Source: Tsukamurella sp. 8F
GTDB taxonomy: Bacteria; Actinomycetota; Actinomycetes; Mycobacteriales; Mycobacteriaceae
Assembly (NCBI RefSeq): GCF_029167375.1
Contig: NZ_JARFTP010000015.1
Coordinates: forward strand, 44,473-108,472
Direction: 5' to 3'
Length of the DNA: 64,000 bases
The notes under the pieces were generated by a model. That model did no database searches and was not told the DNA's origin. It saw only the letters and a program-made list of their open reading frames with translations. Of this stretch, positions 24,323 to 33,042 are shown piece by piece (position 1 is the stretch's first letter; each line of letters opens with the position of its first letter). Position numbers and translations under genes: made by a program.

Positions 24323-25816
24323 ATGAGCGAAGGCGGGGCTATCCCCGACGGCCCGTCGGTGTTCGGAGAGGACGTGGAGACCTCGGGTAACCGGGTCGTC
24401 CGCATCGCCTCGGTAGCCGCCATCGGCGGTCTGCTTTTCGGCTACGACAGCGCGGTCATCAACGGCGCCGTCTCGTCGATCCAAGACGATTTCCACGTTG
24501 CCGACACGACTCTGGGCTTCGCAGTCGCATCAGCACTCCTCGGCGCAGCCGCGGGCGCGATGAGCGCGGGCCGCATCGCCGACCGCATCGGACGTCTGAA
24601 GGTCATGAAGATCGGCGCCGTGCTGTTCTTCATCAGCGCTGTGGGAGCGGCATTCGCGCCCGAGATCTGGACGCTCGTGATCTTCCGAGTCATCGGAGGT
24701 GTCGGAGTCGGCGTCGCCTCGGTGATCGCGCCCGCCTACATCGCCGAGACCTCGCCGGCTCGCATCCGCGGGCGCCTGGGATCCCTCCAGCAGTTGGCCA
24801 TCGTGCTCGGCATCTTCCTCTCCCTGCTCGTCGACTACGTGTTGGCACAGGTGGCAGGCGGCGCCAACCAGGAACTCGCGCTGGGCATGGACGCCTGGCG
24901 TTGGATGTTCCTGGCGATGGCCATCCCCGCTGTGGTGTACGGAGTACTCGCGTCCACCATCCCGGAGTCGCCGCGCTACCTGGTTGCGACACATCGCCTC
25001 CCTGAGGCCCGGCGCGTCCTCACCCTGCTGTTCGGCGAGAAGAACCTCGAGTTGACCATCACTCGCATCCAGCAGAGCCTGGCAGGCGACGAGCAGCCGT
25101 CCTGGAAGGATCTACGGCGTCCGACCGGCGGCATCTATCCGATCGTCTGGGTGGGCCTGCTCCTGTCCGTCTTCCAGCAGGCAGTCGGCATCAACGTCAT
25201 CTTCTACTACTCCAATGTGCTCTGGGAGGCTGTGGGGTTCAAGGAATCCCAAGCGTTCCAGACCAGCGTCTTCACGTCGGTGGTCAACATCGTGTCGACG
25301 TTCGTCGCGATCATGCTGGTGGATCGGATCGGCCGCAAGCCGTTGTTGATCGTCGGCTCGGTCGGTATGACGGTCACGCTCGCAGTGATGGCCGTCTGCT
25401 TCGGCGGCGCCCCGCAGGTGGCCAACTCCTCGGGAGTACTCGAGCCTCATCTGACAGGCGCCGCCGGGCCGATCGCCCTCGTCGCCGCCAACCTGTTCGT
25501 CGTGTGCTTCGCGCTGAGCTGGGGACCTGTCGTCTGGGTCCTCCTCGGGGAGATGTTCCCGAACCGGATCCGGGGTGCGGCGCTGTCCCTTGCCGCCGCG
25601 GGACAGTGGGCCGCGAACTGGGCGATCACCGTCAGCTTTCCGAGCCTGAAGTCCTTCTCCCTCGGATTCGCGTACGGCATGTACGCGCTGTTCGCCCTGC
25701 TGTCGCTGCTCTTCGTCACCCGCTTCGTCAAGGAGACGAAGGGGATGTCCCTCGAAGACATGGATGCCAGTGCCGGCATCACCCACGAGACCCCTGGCCG
25801 CGAGGCCACCGCGTAG
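24323..25816 (+). CDS. MFS sugar porter family transporter
   Basis: 497 residues with 12 membrane helices and nearly every sugar-porter signature: GGLLFGYDSAVINGAV, RIADRIGRLKVM and PESPRYL. In the second half are QQAVGINVIFYYSNVLW, VDRIGRKPLLIVG and the C-terminal FVKETKGMSLEDM. It is a proton-coupled or facilitative sugar carrier. With the phosphorylase and kinase downstream, a disaccharide substrate is likely. A ribosome site GGAGAGGA precedes the ATG. Confidence 0.93.
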   Translation: MSEGGAIPDGPSVFGEDVETSGNRVVRIASVAAIGGLLFGYDSAVINGAVSSIQDDFHVADTTLGFAVASALLGAAAGAMSAGRIADRIGRLKVMKIGAVLFFISAVGAAFAPEIWTLVIFRVIGGVGVGVASVIAPAYIAETSPARIRGRLGSLQQLAIVLGIFLSLLVDYVLAQVAGGANQELALGMDAWRWMFLAMAIPAVVYGVLASTIPESPRYLVATHRLPEARRVLTLLFGEKNLELTITRIQQSLAGDEQPSWKDLRRPTGGIYPIVWVGLLLSVFQQAVGINVIFYYSNVLWEAVGFKESQAFQTSVFTSVVNIVSTFVAIMLVDRIGRKPLLIVGSVGMTVTLAVMAVCFGGAPQVANSSGVLEPHLTGAAGPIALVAANLFVVCFALSWGPVVWVLLGEMFPNRIRGAALSLAAAGQWAANWAITVSFPSLKSFSLGFAYGMYALFALLSLLFVTRFVKETKGMSLEDMDASAGITHETPGREATA

Positions 25817-25840
25817 CGGCGATCGACAGGAACCCACATC

Positions 25841-26842
25841 ATGACTGCCAACACTCCACGCAGGATCGCGGTTCTCGGCCCGATTCCCCGCGACCACATC
25901 GTCACCCATCGAGGCGAGGTATTCGACAAGTACGGCTGCGTCCTCTACACCGTTGCGGCGCTCTCGTCGCTGCTCGGTCCCGACGACCTGGTCCGCCCCA
26001 TCGTGCACGTGCGGCACGACGACCTGGATGCGATCAGAGAGCGTCTCGCCCCGTTCCGTAACGTCGACCTGACCGGCATCCGCGCAGACAGCGACCGCGG
26101 CGACGTCGTCGAGTTGACGTTCCGGGACCAGAACTTCCGCGACGAGCGCCAGACCGGGTTCATGCATCCGATTCAGCCCGAGGACGTCCGATTCGCCTTG
26201 GACTCCGACGCTTTCGTGTGCGTGCCGATCACCGACTACGAGGTCGCGCAGCCGACGCTCGCTTACATCCGGGCGCACAGCGATGCGACCATCCTGCTCG
26301 ACTGTCACGGTCCCACCGTGGCGCTCACTGCTGCGGGCCATCGCATCAGCCGGCTGTGGATCGACCGCGATGCATGGCTCCCCACGATCGACATCATGAA
26401 GATGAACCTCGAAGAGGCCGGCTGCGCTTGGTTCCCGCCGCCCGGGGGAGATCCGGCCATGCTCGGCGCGCCTCTCCCACGAGAGCAACTCGGCGAGTTC
26501 GCGCAACACTGCCTCGATCGCGGCGTCACCGCCGTATGCGTGACGCTCGACGAGGAGGGGTGCGCGCTGTACTTCCGCGGCCCGTCGGGCGAGCTCTGCG
26601 AGGAGCTGGTACCGCGGATCGAAGTGCACGACGTCGTGGACACGACCGGCTGCGGCGATTCGTTCGCCGCCGGAATGGCGTTCGGCTATCTACAGTCCGG
26701 TGACCTCGTGACTGCGGCCCGCTACGGCAACGCCATGGGCGCACAACGCTGTTCGGGCAGCGATCTCTCGGTCTACCTACCCCTCGACGCCACCGACGCA
26801 CAGATCGCCGCGGCGTACGGTCCCGCAGTGGCGTCGTCATGA
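25841..26842 (+). CDS. PfkB family carbohydrate kinase
   Basis: 333 residues. The C-terminal signature VVDTTGCGDSFAAGMAFG places the catalytic base at Asp273; the usual second residue, Ala in GAGD, is Cys here. The N-terminal glycine motif is altered to VLGPIPRDHI. The family phosphorylates sugars or nucleosides with ATP. It begins 24 bp after the porter and overlaps the phosphorylase start by 4 bp. It may phosphorylate the free sugar released by phosphorolysis (inference). The sugar cannot be named from the sequence. Confidence 0.85.
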   Translation: MTANTPRRIAVLGPIPRDHIVTHRGEVFDKYGCVLYTVAALSSLLGPDDLVRPIVHVRHDDLDAIRERLAPFRNVDLTGIRADSDRGDVVELTFRDQNFRDERQTGFMHPIQPEDVRFALDSDAFVCVPITDYEVAQPTLAYIRAHSDATILLDCHGPTVALTAAGHRISRLWIDRDAWLPTIDIMKMNLEEAGCAWFPPPGGDPAMLGAPLPREQLGEFAQHCLDRGVTAVCVTLDEEGCALYFRGPSGELCEELVPRIEVHDVVDTTGCGDSFAAGMAFGYLQSGDLVTAARYGNAMGAQRCSGSDLSVYLPLDATDAQIAAAYGPAVASS

Positions 26843-29196
26843 CCGCACCCACCGACACCGCGCTCTGGACGGTGACCGAGTCCGGATGGGACCCGCAGCG
26901 CGCCAACTACTTCGAAACGATCTTCACAGTCGGCAATGGACGGCTCGGCACCCGCGGATCGCTCGAGGAGCGCCACACCGGCGCCCTTCCGGGCACGTTC
27001 TTGGCAGGTGTCTACGATGCGCACGACGCGCCGGTGACCGATCTGGTGAACGCGCCCGACTGGCTGGACACCGAGATATACATCGAAGGCGTACGACTCG
27101 ACCCGGAGTCGGCGGCAGTCGCCTCCCACCGCCGCGAACTGGACTTGCGGACCGGCATCCTGAGCCGGGAGACCGTATTCGTAGTCGACGGCGCCCCGGT
27201 GCGCGTGCGCACCGAACGCCTCGCCAGCATGTCCGACCGGGACCTCTGTGCCCTGCGCGTGCAGGTCACCCCGCTGGAGCGCGGAGCCTCCGTCGTCATC
27301 CGCACCGGGATCGACGCTCACAAGCGCAACCTGGAGCGACTACCCGCCTATCCCGAGGGAACCACCTTCGGACCGGATCGCAAGTGGGACAAGTGGGCTC
27401 GCTCGACCCACCTGCGTTCGACGGGCAGCGGCTTCCACGGGGAGGTCGGGTGGATCGGATGCCGGACCATCGCTTCCGACGTCGACATCGCGTACGCCTT
27501 CACCGCCGGCTCCGCACCCGCAGCCACCAGGACCCGACGCCGGCGCGGGTACGAGCGGATCGGCGAGGAGTTCGAGTTCGACCAGACCGCCGCGGGGACG
27601 ACGGTGACCGTCGACAAACTCGTAGGTATCGCAACGGACCGGGATCCGGAGGCCGACGCCGACCCCGTCTCCCGAGCCGAGTCGACGGTGCTGCGCACCC
27701 GCACATTCGACGAGGCGCGCGCAGCCTCCGAGGAGGCGTGGGCGCGGCTCTGGCACGACTCCGACTGCGAGATAGTGGGCGACGACCGGGCGGCCCTGGC
27801 CGTCAGGTTCTCGATCTACCACCTCTTGATCGCGGCGAACCCCGACGACCCGACCGTCAACATCGGTGCCAAATCCCTGTCCGGTGAGGGATATCGCGGT
27901 CACGTCTTCTGGGACACCGAGATCATGATGCTGCCGTTCTTCCTCTTCACCCAGCCGCCGGCCGCGCGCTCGTTGCTCGGCTACCGGTTCCACACACTCC
28001 CCGGCGCGCGAGAAGTGTCCCGCGACAACGGGACCGGCGGCGCCCGGTACCCATGGGAGTCTGCGGACACTGGACTGGAGGAGTGTCCCCGCTTCACCCC
28101 CGACGGGCGCAACCGCTTCTATACCCGAGAAGAGGAGCTGCACGTCACAGCGGACGTCGCGTACGCGGTACTGCGGTACGCGGAGGTCACCGGGGATCTC
28201 GACTACCTGTACGGCGAAGGAGCGCAGATCCTGTTCGAGACGGCACGATTCTGGGTGGACCGATGCGCCGACGACGGCGAGCGACTAGCACTCAGGACCG
28301 TGATGGGGCCCGACGAATTCCATTCGCACATCGACGACAACGCGTTCACCAACCGGCTCGTCCGATGGCACCTCGAGGGCGCGGCGAGGGTGTACGCGGA
28401 GATGGCCGATGCCCGGCCGGAGGGCCTCGCGCTCCTCGCCGAGCGGATCGGGCTGGAGGCAGACGAGCCACGCGCGTGGTCCGACGCGGCAGGCAGGATC
28501 ACGGCCCCCGTCGATCCGGACGCCGGGGTGATCGAGCAGTTCGAAGGCTACTTCTCGCGGACACCCGTGCCGGTCACACAGTGGGACGAGAACGACATGC
28601 CCTGCTATCCGCCCGGCTACAACCATTTCAACTGCGAGGACACGACACTCCTCAAGCAGCCGGACGTCGTGATGCTGATGTTCCTACTACCGCAGGCATA
28701 TTCGCTCCAGACCCGTCGCGCCAACTATCGCTTCTACGAGCCCCGCACACTGCACAAATCGTCTCTCAGCCCGTCGATCCATGCGATCGTCGGGCTCCAG
28801 GTCGGCGACGACACGACCGCCGAGAGGTACTTCGCGCGGTCGGCATTCGTAGACCTGGACGACAACCAGGGCAACACCGAAGAGGGGATGCATATCGCGT
28901 CCGCCGGTGGCACATGGCAGATCGCCATCCACGGCTTCGGTGGATTCCTCGCCACCGTGGACGGCCTCGCATTCTCGCCGGCGCTGCCTAGAACATGGCG
29001 GCGGCTCCGCTTCTCGGTGCACTGGCGCGGCCGGACCGTGCGTGCAGACCTCGGGCACGAGGACGTGGTGCTCGAGCTCGTGGGCGCGGGACCCGACGAA
29101 ACGGTGTCCGTCTGGGGCGCACCCGTCACGTTGCCGGCCGGCCGGGCTGTGACGGTCGCCGCGAGCGGCGATACTGTCGGTGTCGGTCACGCATGA
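26839..29196 (+). CDS. glycoside hydrolase family 65 protein (disaccharide phosphorylase)
   Basis: 785 residues, full family length, close in size to M. tuberculosis Rv3401. The N-terminal beta-sandwich runs to about 260 (TVGNGRLGTRGSLEE). The alpha/alpha-barrel holds HVFWDTEIMMLPFF, RYPWESADTG and the general acid in VMGPDEFHSHIDDNAFTN (Glu493). It also has LLKQPDVVMLMFLLP (Lys606-Gln607) and the phosphate loop SSLSPSIHAI. Family members use phosphate to split alpha-glucosyl disaccharides (maltose, trehalose, kojibiose, nigerose) into beta-glucose-1-phosphate and sugar. Which disaccharide is not determined. Confidence 0.93.
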   Translation: MTAPTDTALWTVTESGWDPQRANYFETIFTVGNGRLGTRGSLEERHTGALPGTFLAGVYDAHDAPVTDLVNAPDWLDTEIYIEGVRLDPESAAVASHRRELDLRTGILSRETVFVVDGAPVRVRTERLASMSDRDLCALRVQVTPLERGASVVIRTGIDAHKRNLERLPAYPEGTTFGPDRKWDKWARSTHLRSTGSGFHGEVGWIGCRTIASDVDIAYAFTAGSAPAATRTRRRRGYERIGEEFEFDQTAAGTTVTVDKLVGIATDRDPEADADPVSRAESTVLRTRTFDEARAASEEAWARLWHDSDCEIVGDDRAALAVRFSIYHLLIAANPDDPTVNIGAKSLSGEGYRGHVFWDTEIMMLPFFLFTQPPAARSLLGYRFHTLPGAREVSRDNGTGGARYPWESADTGLEECPRFTPDGRNRFYTREEELHVTADVAYAVLRYAEVTGDLDYLYGEGAQILFETARFWVDRCADDGERLALRTVMGPDEFHSHIDDNAFTNRLVRWHLEGAARVYAEMADARPEGLALLAERIGLEADEPRAWSDAAGRITAPVDPDAGVIEQFEGYFSRTPVPVTQWDENDMPCYPPGYNHFNCEDTTLLKQPDVVMLMFLLPQAYSLQTRRANYRFYEPRTLHKSSLSPSIHAIVGLQVGDDTTAERYFARSAFVDLDDNQGNTEEGMHIASAGGTWQIAIHGFGGFLATVDGLAFSPALPRTWRRLRFSVHWRGRTVRADLGHEDVVLELVGAGPDETVSVWGAPVTLPAGRAVTVAASGDTVGVGHA

Positions 29197-29921
29197 GTGA
29201 GACGCGCACGCGGATACCGCTACTCGCGGCCGACGCGGTCCTGTTCGATCTCGACGGGGTACTCACCGACACTGCCGCGGTCCACCGTCGCGCGTGGGCG
29301 GATCTGTTCGGTCCGTACCTCGAAACCCACCGTGCCGCACCGTTCACGGACGACGACTACTACCGGCTGATCGATGGCCGGCCGAGGGCGGCGGGGGTCG
29401 AGAACGTGCTGTCCTCGCGCGGCCTGGACCTGCCCCCCGGGTCACCCGACGACCCGCCCTCGGCCGACACGGCGGCGGGTCTCGGCAACCGGAAGAACGC
29501 CGCATTCGCCGAGATCCTCCGCGCCGATGGGGTGCGGGTGTTCGACGGGTCGCTGCGCGTCGTTCAGGCGCTGCGCCGCGCACATGTCCCCACCGGCGTC
29601 GTCTCGAGCTCACGTAACGCCCGCGCGGTCCTCGAACGCGCCGGCCTCCTGACCGACTTCGACGTGATCGTCGACGGCGAGGTCGCCGCGCGAGATCGAC
29701 TGCCCGGCAAGCCCCACCCCGCGATGTTCCTCACCGCCGCCGACGCACTGGGGGCCGACGCCACCCGCACCATCGGAGTCGAGGACGCGGTGTCCGGCGT
29801 CGCTGCCGCGCACCGCGGGGGTCTTTGGGTGGTCGGCGTCGACCGCGGCGCCGGATACGAGGAACTGGTTCGCGCCGGTGCGGATCAGGTGGTTCGCGAT
29901 GTCGCCGAACTCCTGTCCTGA
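29193..29921 (+). CDS. beta-phosphoglucomutase family HAD protein
   Basis: 242 residues, overlapping the GH65 gene by 4 bp, as in the Rv3401/Rv3400-type pair. HAD motif I is VLFDLDGVLTDTAAVHRRAW with the nucleophile and acid/base Asp pair. The cap has DGRPRAAGVENVLSSRGLDL. Motif II is GVVSSSRNA, the Lys is in LPGKPHPAMFL, and motif IV is IGVEDAVSGVAAA. It converts beta-glucose-1-phosphate from the phosphorylase into glucose-6-phosphate, linking the operon to glycolysis. Confidence 0.92.
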   Translation: MSETRTRIPLLAADAVLFDLDGVLTDTAAVHRRAWADLFGPYLETHRAAPFTDDDYYRLIDGRPRAAGVENVLSSRGLDLPPGSPDDPPSADTAAGLGNRKNAAFAEILRADGVRVFDGSLRVVQALRRAHVPTGVVSSSRNARAVLERAGLLTDFDVIVDGEVAARDRLPGKPHPAMFLTAADALGADATRTIGVEDAVSGVAAAHRGGLWVVGVDRGAGYEELVRAGADQVVRDVAELLS

Positions 29922-29964
29922 CCAGCGTCCATGCGTGACCGCCGGAGACGAGCCACAACAGTTA

Positions 29965-29994
29965 TTGACCAGTAGGTCTAGAACCGTGTACCGT
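29965..29994 (+). promoter_or_regulatory. promoter and operator of the TetR gene
   Basis: A -35 box TTGACC (29965-29970) and a weak -10 TACCGT (29989-29994) are 18 bp apart. The dyad GACC-AGTA-GGTC (29967-29978) overlaps the -35 and matches the half-sites of the palindrome at 30582. Transcription would begin near the GTG at 30002, so the regulator may be leaderless. Confidence 0.6.
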
Positions 29995-30001
29995 CGTCGA
30001 C

Positions 30002-30577
30002 GTGGGCCGACCGAGGGGCTTCGAGGACGACGTGGTGTTGTCCCGAGCGATGGAGACGTTCTGGACGAACGGCTACACGAGCACGTCCCCGGCCCGGCTC
30101 GCCGAGGCCACGGGCATCGCGAAGGGCAGTCTGTACAACGCTTTTCATAACAAGCGTGAGCTCTTCGAGCGGTGCCTCGATCTGTATCACCAACAGATCA
30201 GCCACACGGCGTACGAGCTCATGGACACTCCCGGTTCCACCCGGGAATGCCTCGCGGGAGTTCTCCGTTCGATCGTCGACTCCGATATCGGCCAGCCCCA
30301 GCGCCGGGGTTGCCTGGTCGGGAACACCGCCGTCGAACTGGCCGGCCAGGATCCGGTCATCGCACAGAAGCTCCGTCGCATGCAGGACGAATCGACCGGC
30401 TGGTTCGTCGCGCGGATCGAACGCGGACAGCGGGAGGGGGACGTATCGCCAGAGCTCGACCCCCGCGCTGTCGGTGAGCATCTGGCCAACACACTCGCCG
30501 GGCTGCGCGTCACGGCCATGACGCACGAGGCATCCGCGCTCTACCGCATCATCGATACGGCCGTATCCGTTCTCTGA
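30002..30577 (+). CDS. TetR family transcriptional regulator
   Basis: 191 residues from GTG 30002. The N-terminal HTH is GRPRGFEDDVVLSRAMETFW followed by SPARLAEATGIAKGSLYNAF and HNKRELF; the C-terminal domain has the GCLVGNTAVELAGQDP motif typical of the YcdC/AcuR-like branch. It should repress its own gene and the short-chain dehydrogenase downstream, since the same GACC-N4-GGTC half-sites occur before both. The inducer is unknown, but is probably an electrophile or carbonyl compound handled by the dehydrogenase. Confidence 0.92.
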   Translation: MGRPRGFEDDVVLSRAMETFWTNGYTSTSPARLAEATGIAKGSLYNAFHNKRELFERCLDLYHQQISHTAYELMDTPGSTRECLAGVLRSIVDSDIGQPQRRGCLVGNTAVELAGQDPVIAQKLRRMQDESTGWFVARIERGQREGDVSPELDPRAVGEHLANTLAGLRVTAMTHEASALYRIIDTAVSVL

Positions 30578-30581
30578 CAAA

Positions 30582-30605
30582 GGGTTTGACCACGTGGTCA
30601 AACCC
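30582..30605. promoter_or_regulatory. 24-bp perfect palindrome, TetR operator
   Basis: A perfect palindrome with core TTTGACCACGTGGTCAAA, between the TetR stop and the SDR start. It contains its own TTGACC -35 element (30586-30591). The GACC-N4-GGTC spacing equals that of the dyad before the TetR gene, which makes an operator more likely than a terminator, although it could also form a hairpin. Confidence 0.7.
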
Positions 30606-30658
30606 GGACCTTCTTCTGCCCACATTTTAGACCCACAGTTCAAGAAAGGTTGGATCAA

Positions 30659-31447
30659 ATGGATCTGCAGCTCGAGGGTAGGACCGCGGTGGTCACCGGC
30701 GCGAGCCGCGGCATCGGCCTCGCCGTCGCCGAAGCTCTGACACGGGAGGGCGTACGCGTGATAGGCGCTGCACGGACGATCACGCCGGAGTTGAGGTCCG
30801 CGAGCGTCGCCGCCGTCCCGGCCGATCTGTCGACACCCGATGGCGCGCGCAGCGTCGTCAACGCAGCGCTCGCCGAGACCGGCGGCGTCGACATCCTGGT
30901 GAACAATGTCGGCGCGGGCGACGTCGACCGGTTGAAGCTCGGCGGCTTCCTGGAGACCGACGACGCACAGTGGGGGGACCTGTTCGACCTCAACCTGTTC
31001 AGTGCGGTGTGGGCCTCGCGTGCGGCATTGCCGAGCCTCATCGAGCGCCGCGGAACGATCATCAACGTCTCGTCCATCAACGCCCGCGTACCGGCGACGG
31101 GACCGGTCGGCTACAGCGAGGCCAAGGCGGCCATGGCAGCGTTCGGTAAGCGGCTGAGCGAGGAGTTCGGGCCCCGCGGCGTGCGAGTGAACACGGTCTC
31201 GCCGGGGCCCGTCGGCACCGGGTTGTGGCGCAGTCCCGGCGGCTTCGGCGCCAAGGTAGCGGAGAGCGCGGGAGTGGACCACGCCGACTTCCTGGCCGCG
31301 ATGCCCGAGACGTTCGGGACGGCGTCCGGACGCATCGCCGAGCCGGAGGAGGTCGCGGCACTGATCGCTTTCCTCGTGTCCCCGGTAGCCGCGAGCATCG
31401 TCGGGGCCGACGTCCTCATCGATGGAGGCGTCGTCAAGACGATCTGA
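30659..31447 (+). CDS. SDR family oxidoreductase
   Basis: 262 residues of the classical short-chain dehydrogenase type: cofactor loop VVTGASRGIGLAVAEAL, NNVGAG, active-site Ser in IINVSSINARVP, and YSEAK as the YxxxK motif. It also has VRVNTVSPGPVGTGLW and a C-terminal VIDGG-type end (VLIDGGVVKTI). It reduces a carbonyl or oxidises an alcohol with NAD(P)H. The pairing with the TetR gene and shared operators suggests an inducible detoxification step. The start at ATG 30659 follows AGAAAGG. Confidence 0.92.
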   Translation: MDLQLEGRTAVVTGASRGIGLAVAEALTREGVRVIGAARTITPELRSASVAAVPADLSTPDGARSVVNAALAETGGVDILVNNVGAGDVDRLKLGGFLETDDAQWGDLFDLNLFSAVWASRAALPSLIERRGTIINVSSINARVPATGPVGYSEAKAAMAAFGKRLSEEFGPRGVRVNTVSPGPVGTGLWRSPGGFGAKVAESAGVDHADFLAAMPETFGTASGRIAEPEEVAALIAFLVSPVAASIVGADVLIDGGVVKTI

Positions 31448-31470
31448 CCAGGCTCGAGTACCGTGGCCAC

Positions 31471-32961
31471 ATGACGGTCACCGCCGACGAGGGGCCGCAG
31501 CGGCCGCCCCTCGAGTGGCCGAGAGTGCTGCCGCCGATCGGCTGCATGGTCCTGCTGCTCACGTTGTGCAGCAATGGGTACGGCTTCGAGCGCGACGAGT
31601 TGTACTTCCGTATGCTGCACCCCGCATGGGGCTACGTGGATCAGCCACCGTTGACCCCGCTGCTCTCGCACCTTGCCGCCACCCTCTCGGACGACGCGTG
31701 GGTGCTGCGCGTTCCAGCGACGGTGTTCGCCGCCGGCTCGGTGTCGGTGGCCGTGCTCATCACTCGCGAGTTCGGCGGTGGGCGGTGTGCGCAGACGCTC
31801 TGTGCGTGGGCATACGCCTTCGCCTCGTTCCCACTACTGATGGGGCACGTACTCCTCACCGCGACACCGGATCTCGTCTTCTCACCGCTGATCGCACTGT
31901 TCGTGATCATGGTGGTGCGGAGGCGACGGCCCCGATGGTGGCTGGCCGCGGGGACCGTCGCCGGTCTGGCTGGTTACAACAAGCTGCTGATCGCGATGGT
32001 GGTAGTAGCCCTCGTACTCGGTGTCCTGCTGGTCGGTCCGCGCCGTGCGCTCTTCAACCGATGGTTCGTAGTCGGGATGGTTGCGGCACTTGTGCTGGTT
32101 CTGCCGAATCTGGCCTACCAGGCCACGCACGACTGGCCGCAATTCACCATGGGACGGGCGCTGAGCGCACACAACGGTTCCGAAGTCCGAATCACCATGT
32201 GGCCGTTTCTGTTACTGCTCCTAGGCCCACCTCTGGTGCCGGTCTGGGTCGCCGGCCTCGTCTCGCTGCTTCGACGCCCCGCCTGGCGCCCTATGCGCTT
32301 CGTCGCGGTGGCATTCGTGATCATTCTGGTCGAGACCTTCCTCGCCGCGGGCCAGATCTATTACCCGTTCGGCCTACTCGCGGTGGTGTTCGCGGTCGGC
32401 TGTGTACCGACGGCGGAGTTTCTGCGCAGGTCTCGGCCGTGGCGTGTCGCCGCCGTAACGTCCATCGCGGTCAACGCGGTGATCTCCGCGGTGATCGGGC
32501 TGCCGTTGGTTCCGGTATCCGTGGTGGGCCGCACCCCGATTCCGGCGATCGCTCAGACCGCGAGAGACCAGATCGGCTGGCCGACATATGCCGAGCAGAT
32601 CGCGACGGCGTATCGCTCCATTCCCGACAACGAGCGTGCGCGTGCCGTGGTCATCGCGAGCAACTACGGCGAGGCTGGTGCCCTCGTCCGGTACGGCCCG
32701 GCGCTGGGGCTTCCTCTCCCGTACAGCGGGCAGAACCAGCTGTACTTCGACACGGCACCGCCGGCCGGTACGACGACCGTGATCATGGTGGAGGCGCAGC
32801 TGGCCACCGTGCAGGGGCTGTTCGGCACGTGCACCGTCGTCGGAAGACTGGACAACCGCGTCGGTGTCGACAACGAGGAGCAGGGCCTACCGATCGCGAT
32901 CTGCCGACAGCCGACGCGGCCGCTGCCCGAGCTGTGGCCGGACTTCCAGCACTACGACTGA
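31471..32961 (+). CDS. GT39/ArnT-like glycosyltransferase
   Basis: 496 residues. The N-terminal 380 residues hold about ten to twelve membrane helices. The first external loop has the catalytic acidic motif GYGFERDELYF, then HPAWGYVDQPPLTPLLSHL, typical of PMT_2/GT39 enzymes that use a polyprenyl-phosphate sugar on the outer face of the membrane. The last 110 residues form a soluble external domain (VVIASNYGEAGALVRYGPAL). The acceptor, protein or lipid glycan, is unknown. It follows the SDR gene by 23 bp but has no obvious functional link to it. Confidence 0.88.
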   Translation: MTVTADEGPQRPPLEWPRVLPPIGCMVLLLTLCSNGYGFERDELYFRMLHPAWGYVDQPPLTPLLSHLAATLSDDAWVLRVPATVFAAGSVSVAVLITREFGGGRCAQTLCAWAYAFASFPLLMGHVLLTATPDLVFSPLIALFVIMVVRRRRPRWWLAAGTVAGLAGYNKLLIAMVVVALVLGVLLVGPRRALFNRWFVVGMVAALVLVLPNLAYQATHDWPQFTMGRALSAHNGSEVRITMWPFLLLLLGPPLVPVWVAGLVSLLRRPAWRPMRFVAVAFVIILVETFLAAGQIYYPFGLLAVVFAVGCVPTAEFLRRSRPWRVAAVTSIAVNAVISAVIGLPLVPVSVVGRTPIPAIAQTARDQIGWPTYAEQIATAYRSIPDNERARAVVIASNYGEAGALVRYGPALGLPLPYSGQNQLYFDTAPPAGTTTVIMVEAQLATVQGLFGTCTVVGRLDNRVGVDNEEQGLPIAICRQPTRPLPELWPDFQHYD

Positions 32962-33042
32962 TGGCCGAGATGACAGATGTCATCGCGAATACGTGACATG
33001 CGCATGGGGTCTCGGGCGCGCGGATGCGGAAACGTGACGTAC

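Noticed and set aside
25112..26629. 505-codon minus-strand open frame opposite the sugar porter and PfkB genes
   Set aside because: It is a GC-rich antisense shadow rich in Arg, Asp, His and Gln with no family motif, while the plus strand encodes clear families.
30582..30605. reading the perfect palindrome as a terminator of the TetR gene
   Set aside because: It contains a -35 element and has the same half-sites and spacing as the dyad before the TetR gene; no T-tract follows. An operator is the better reading, though a hairpin is possible.
29978..31282. 434-codon minus-strand open frame across the TetR and SDR genes
   Set aside because: It spans two well-supported genes and their operators and has no recognisable domain.
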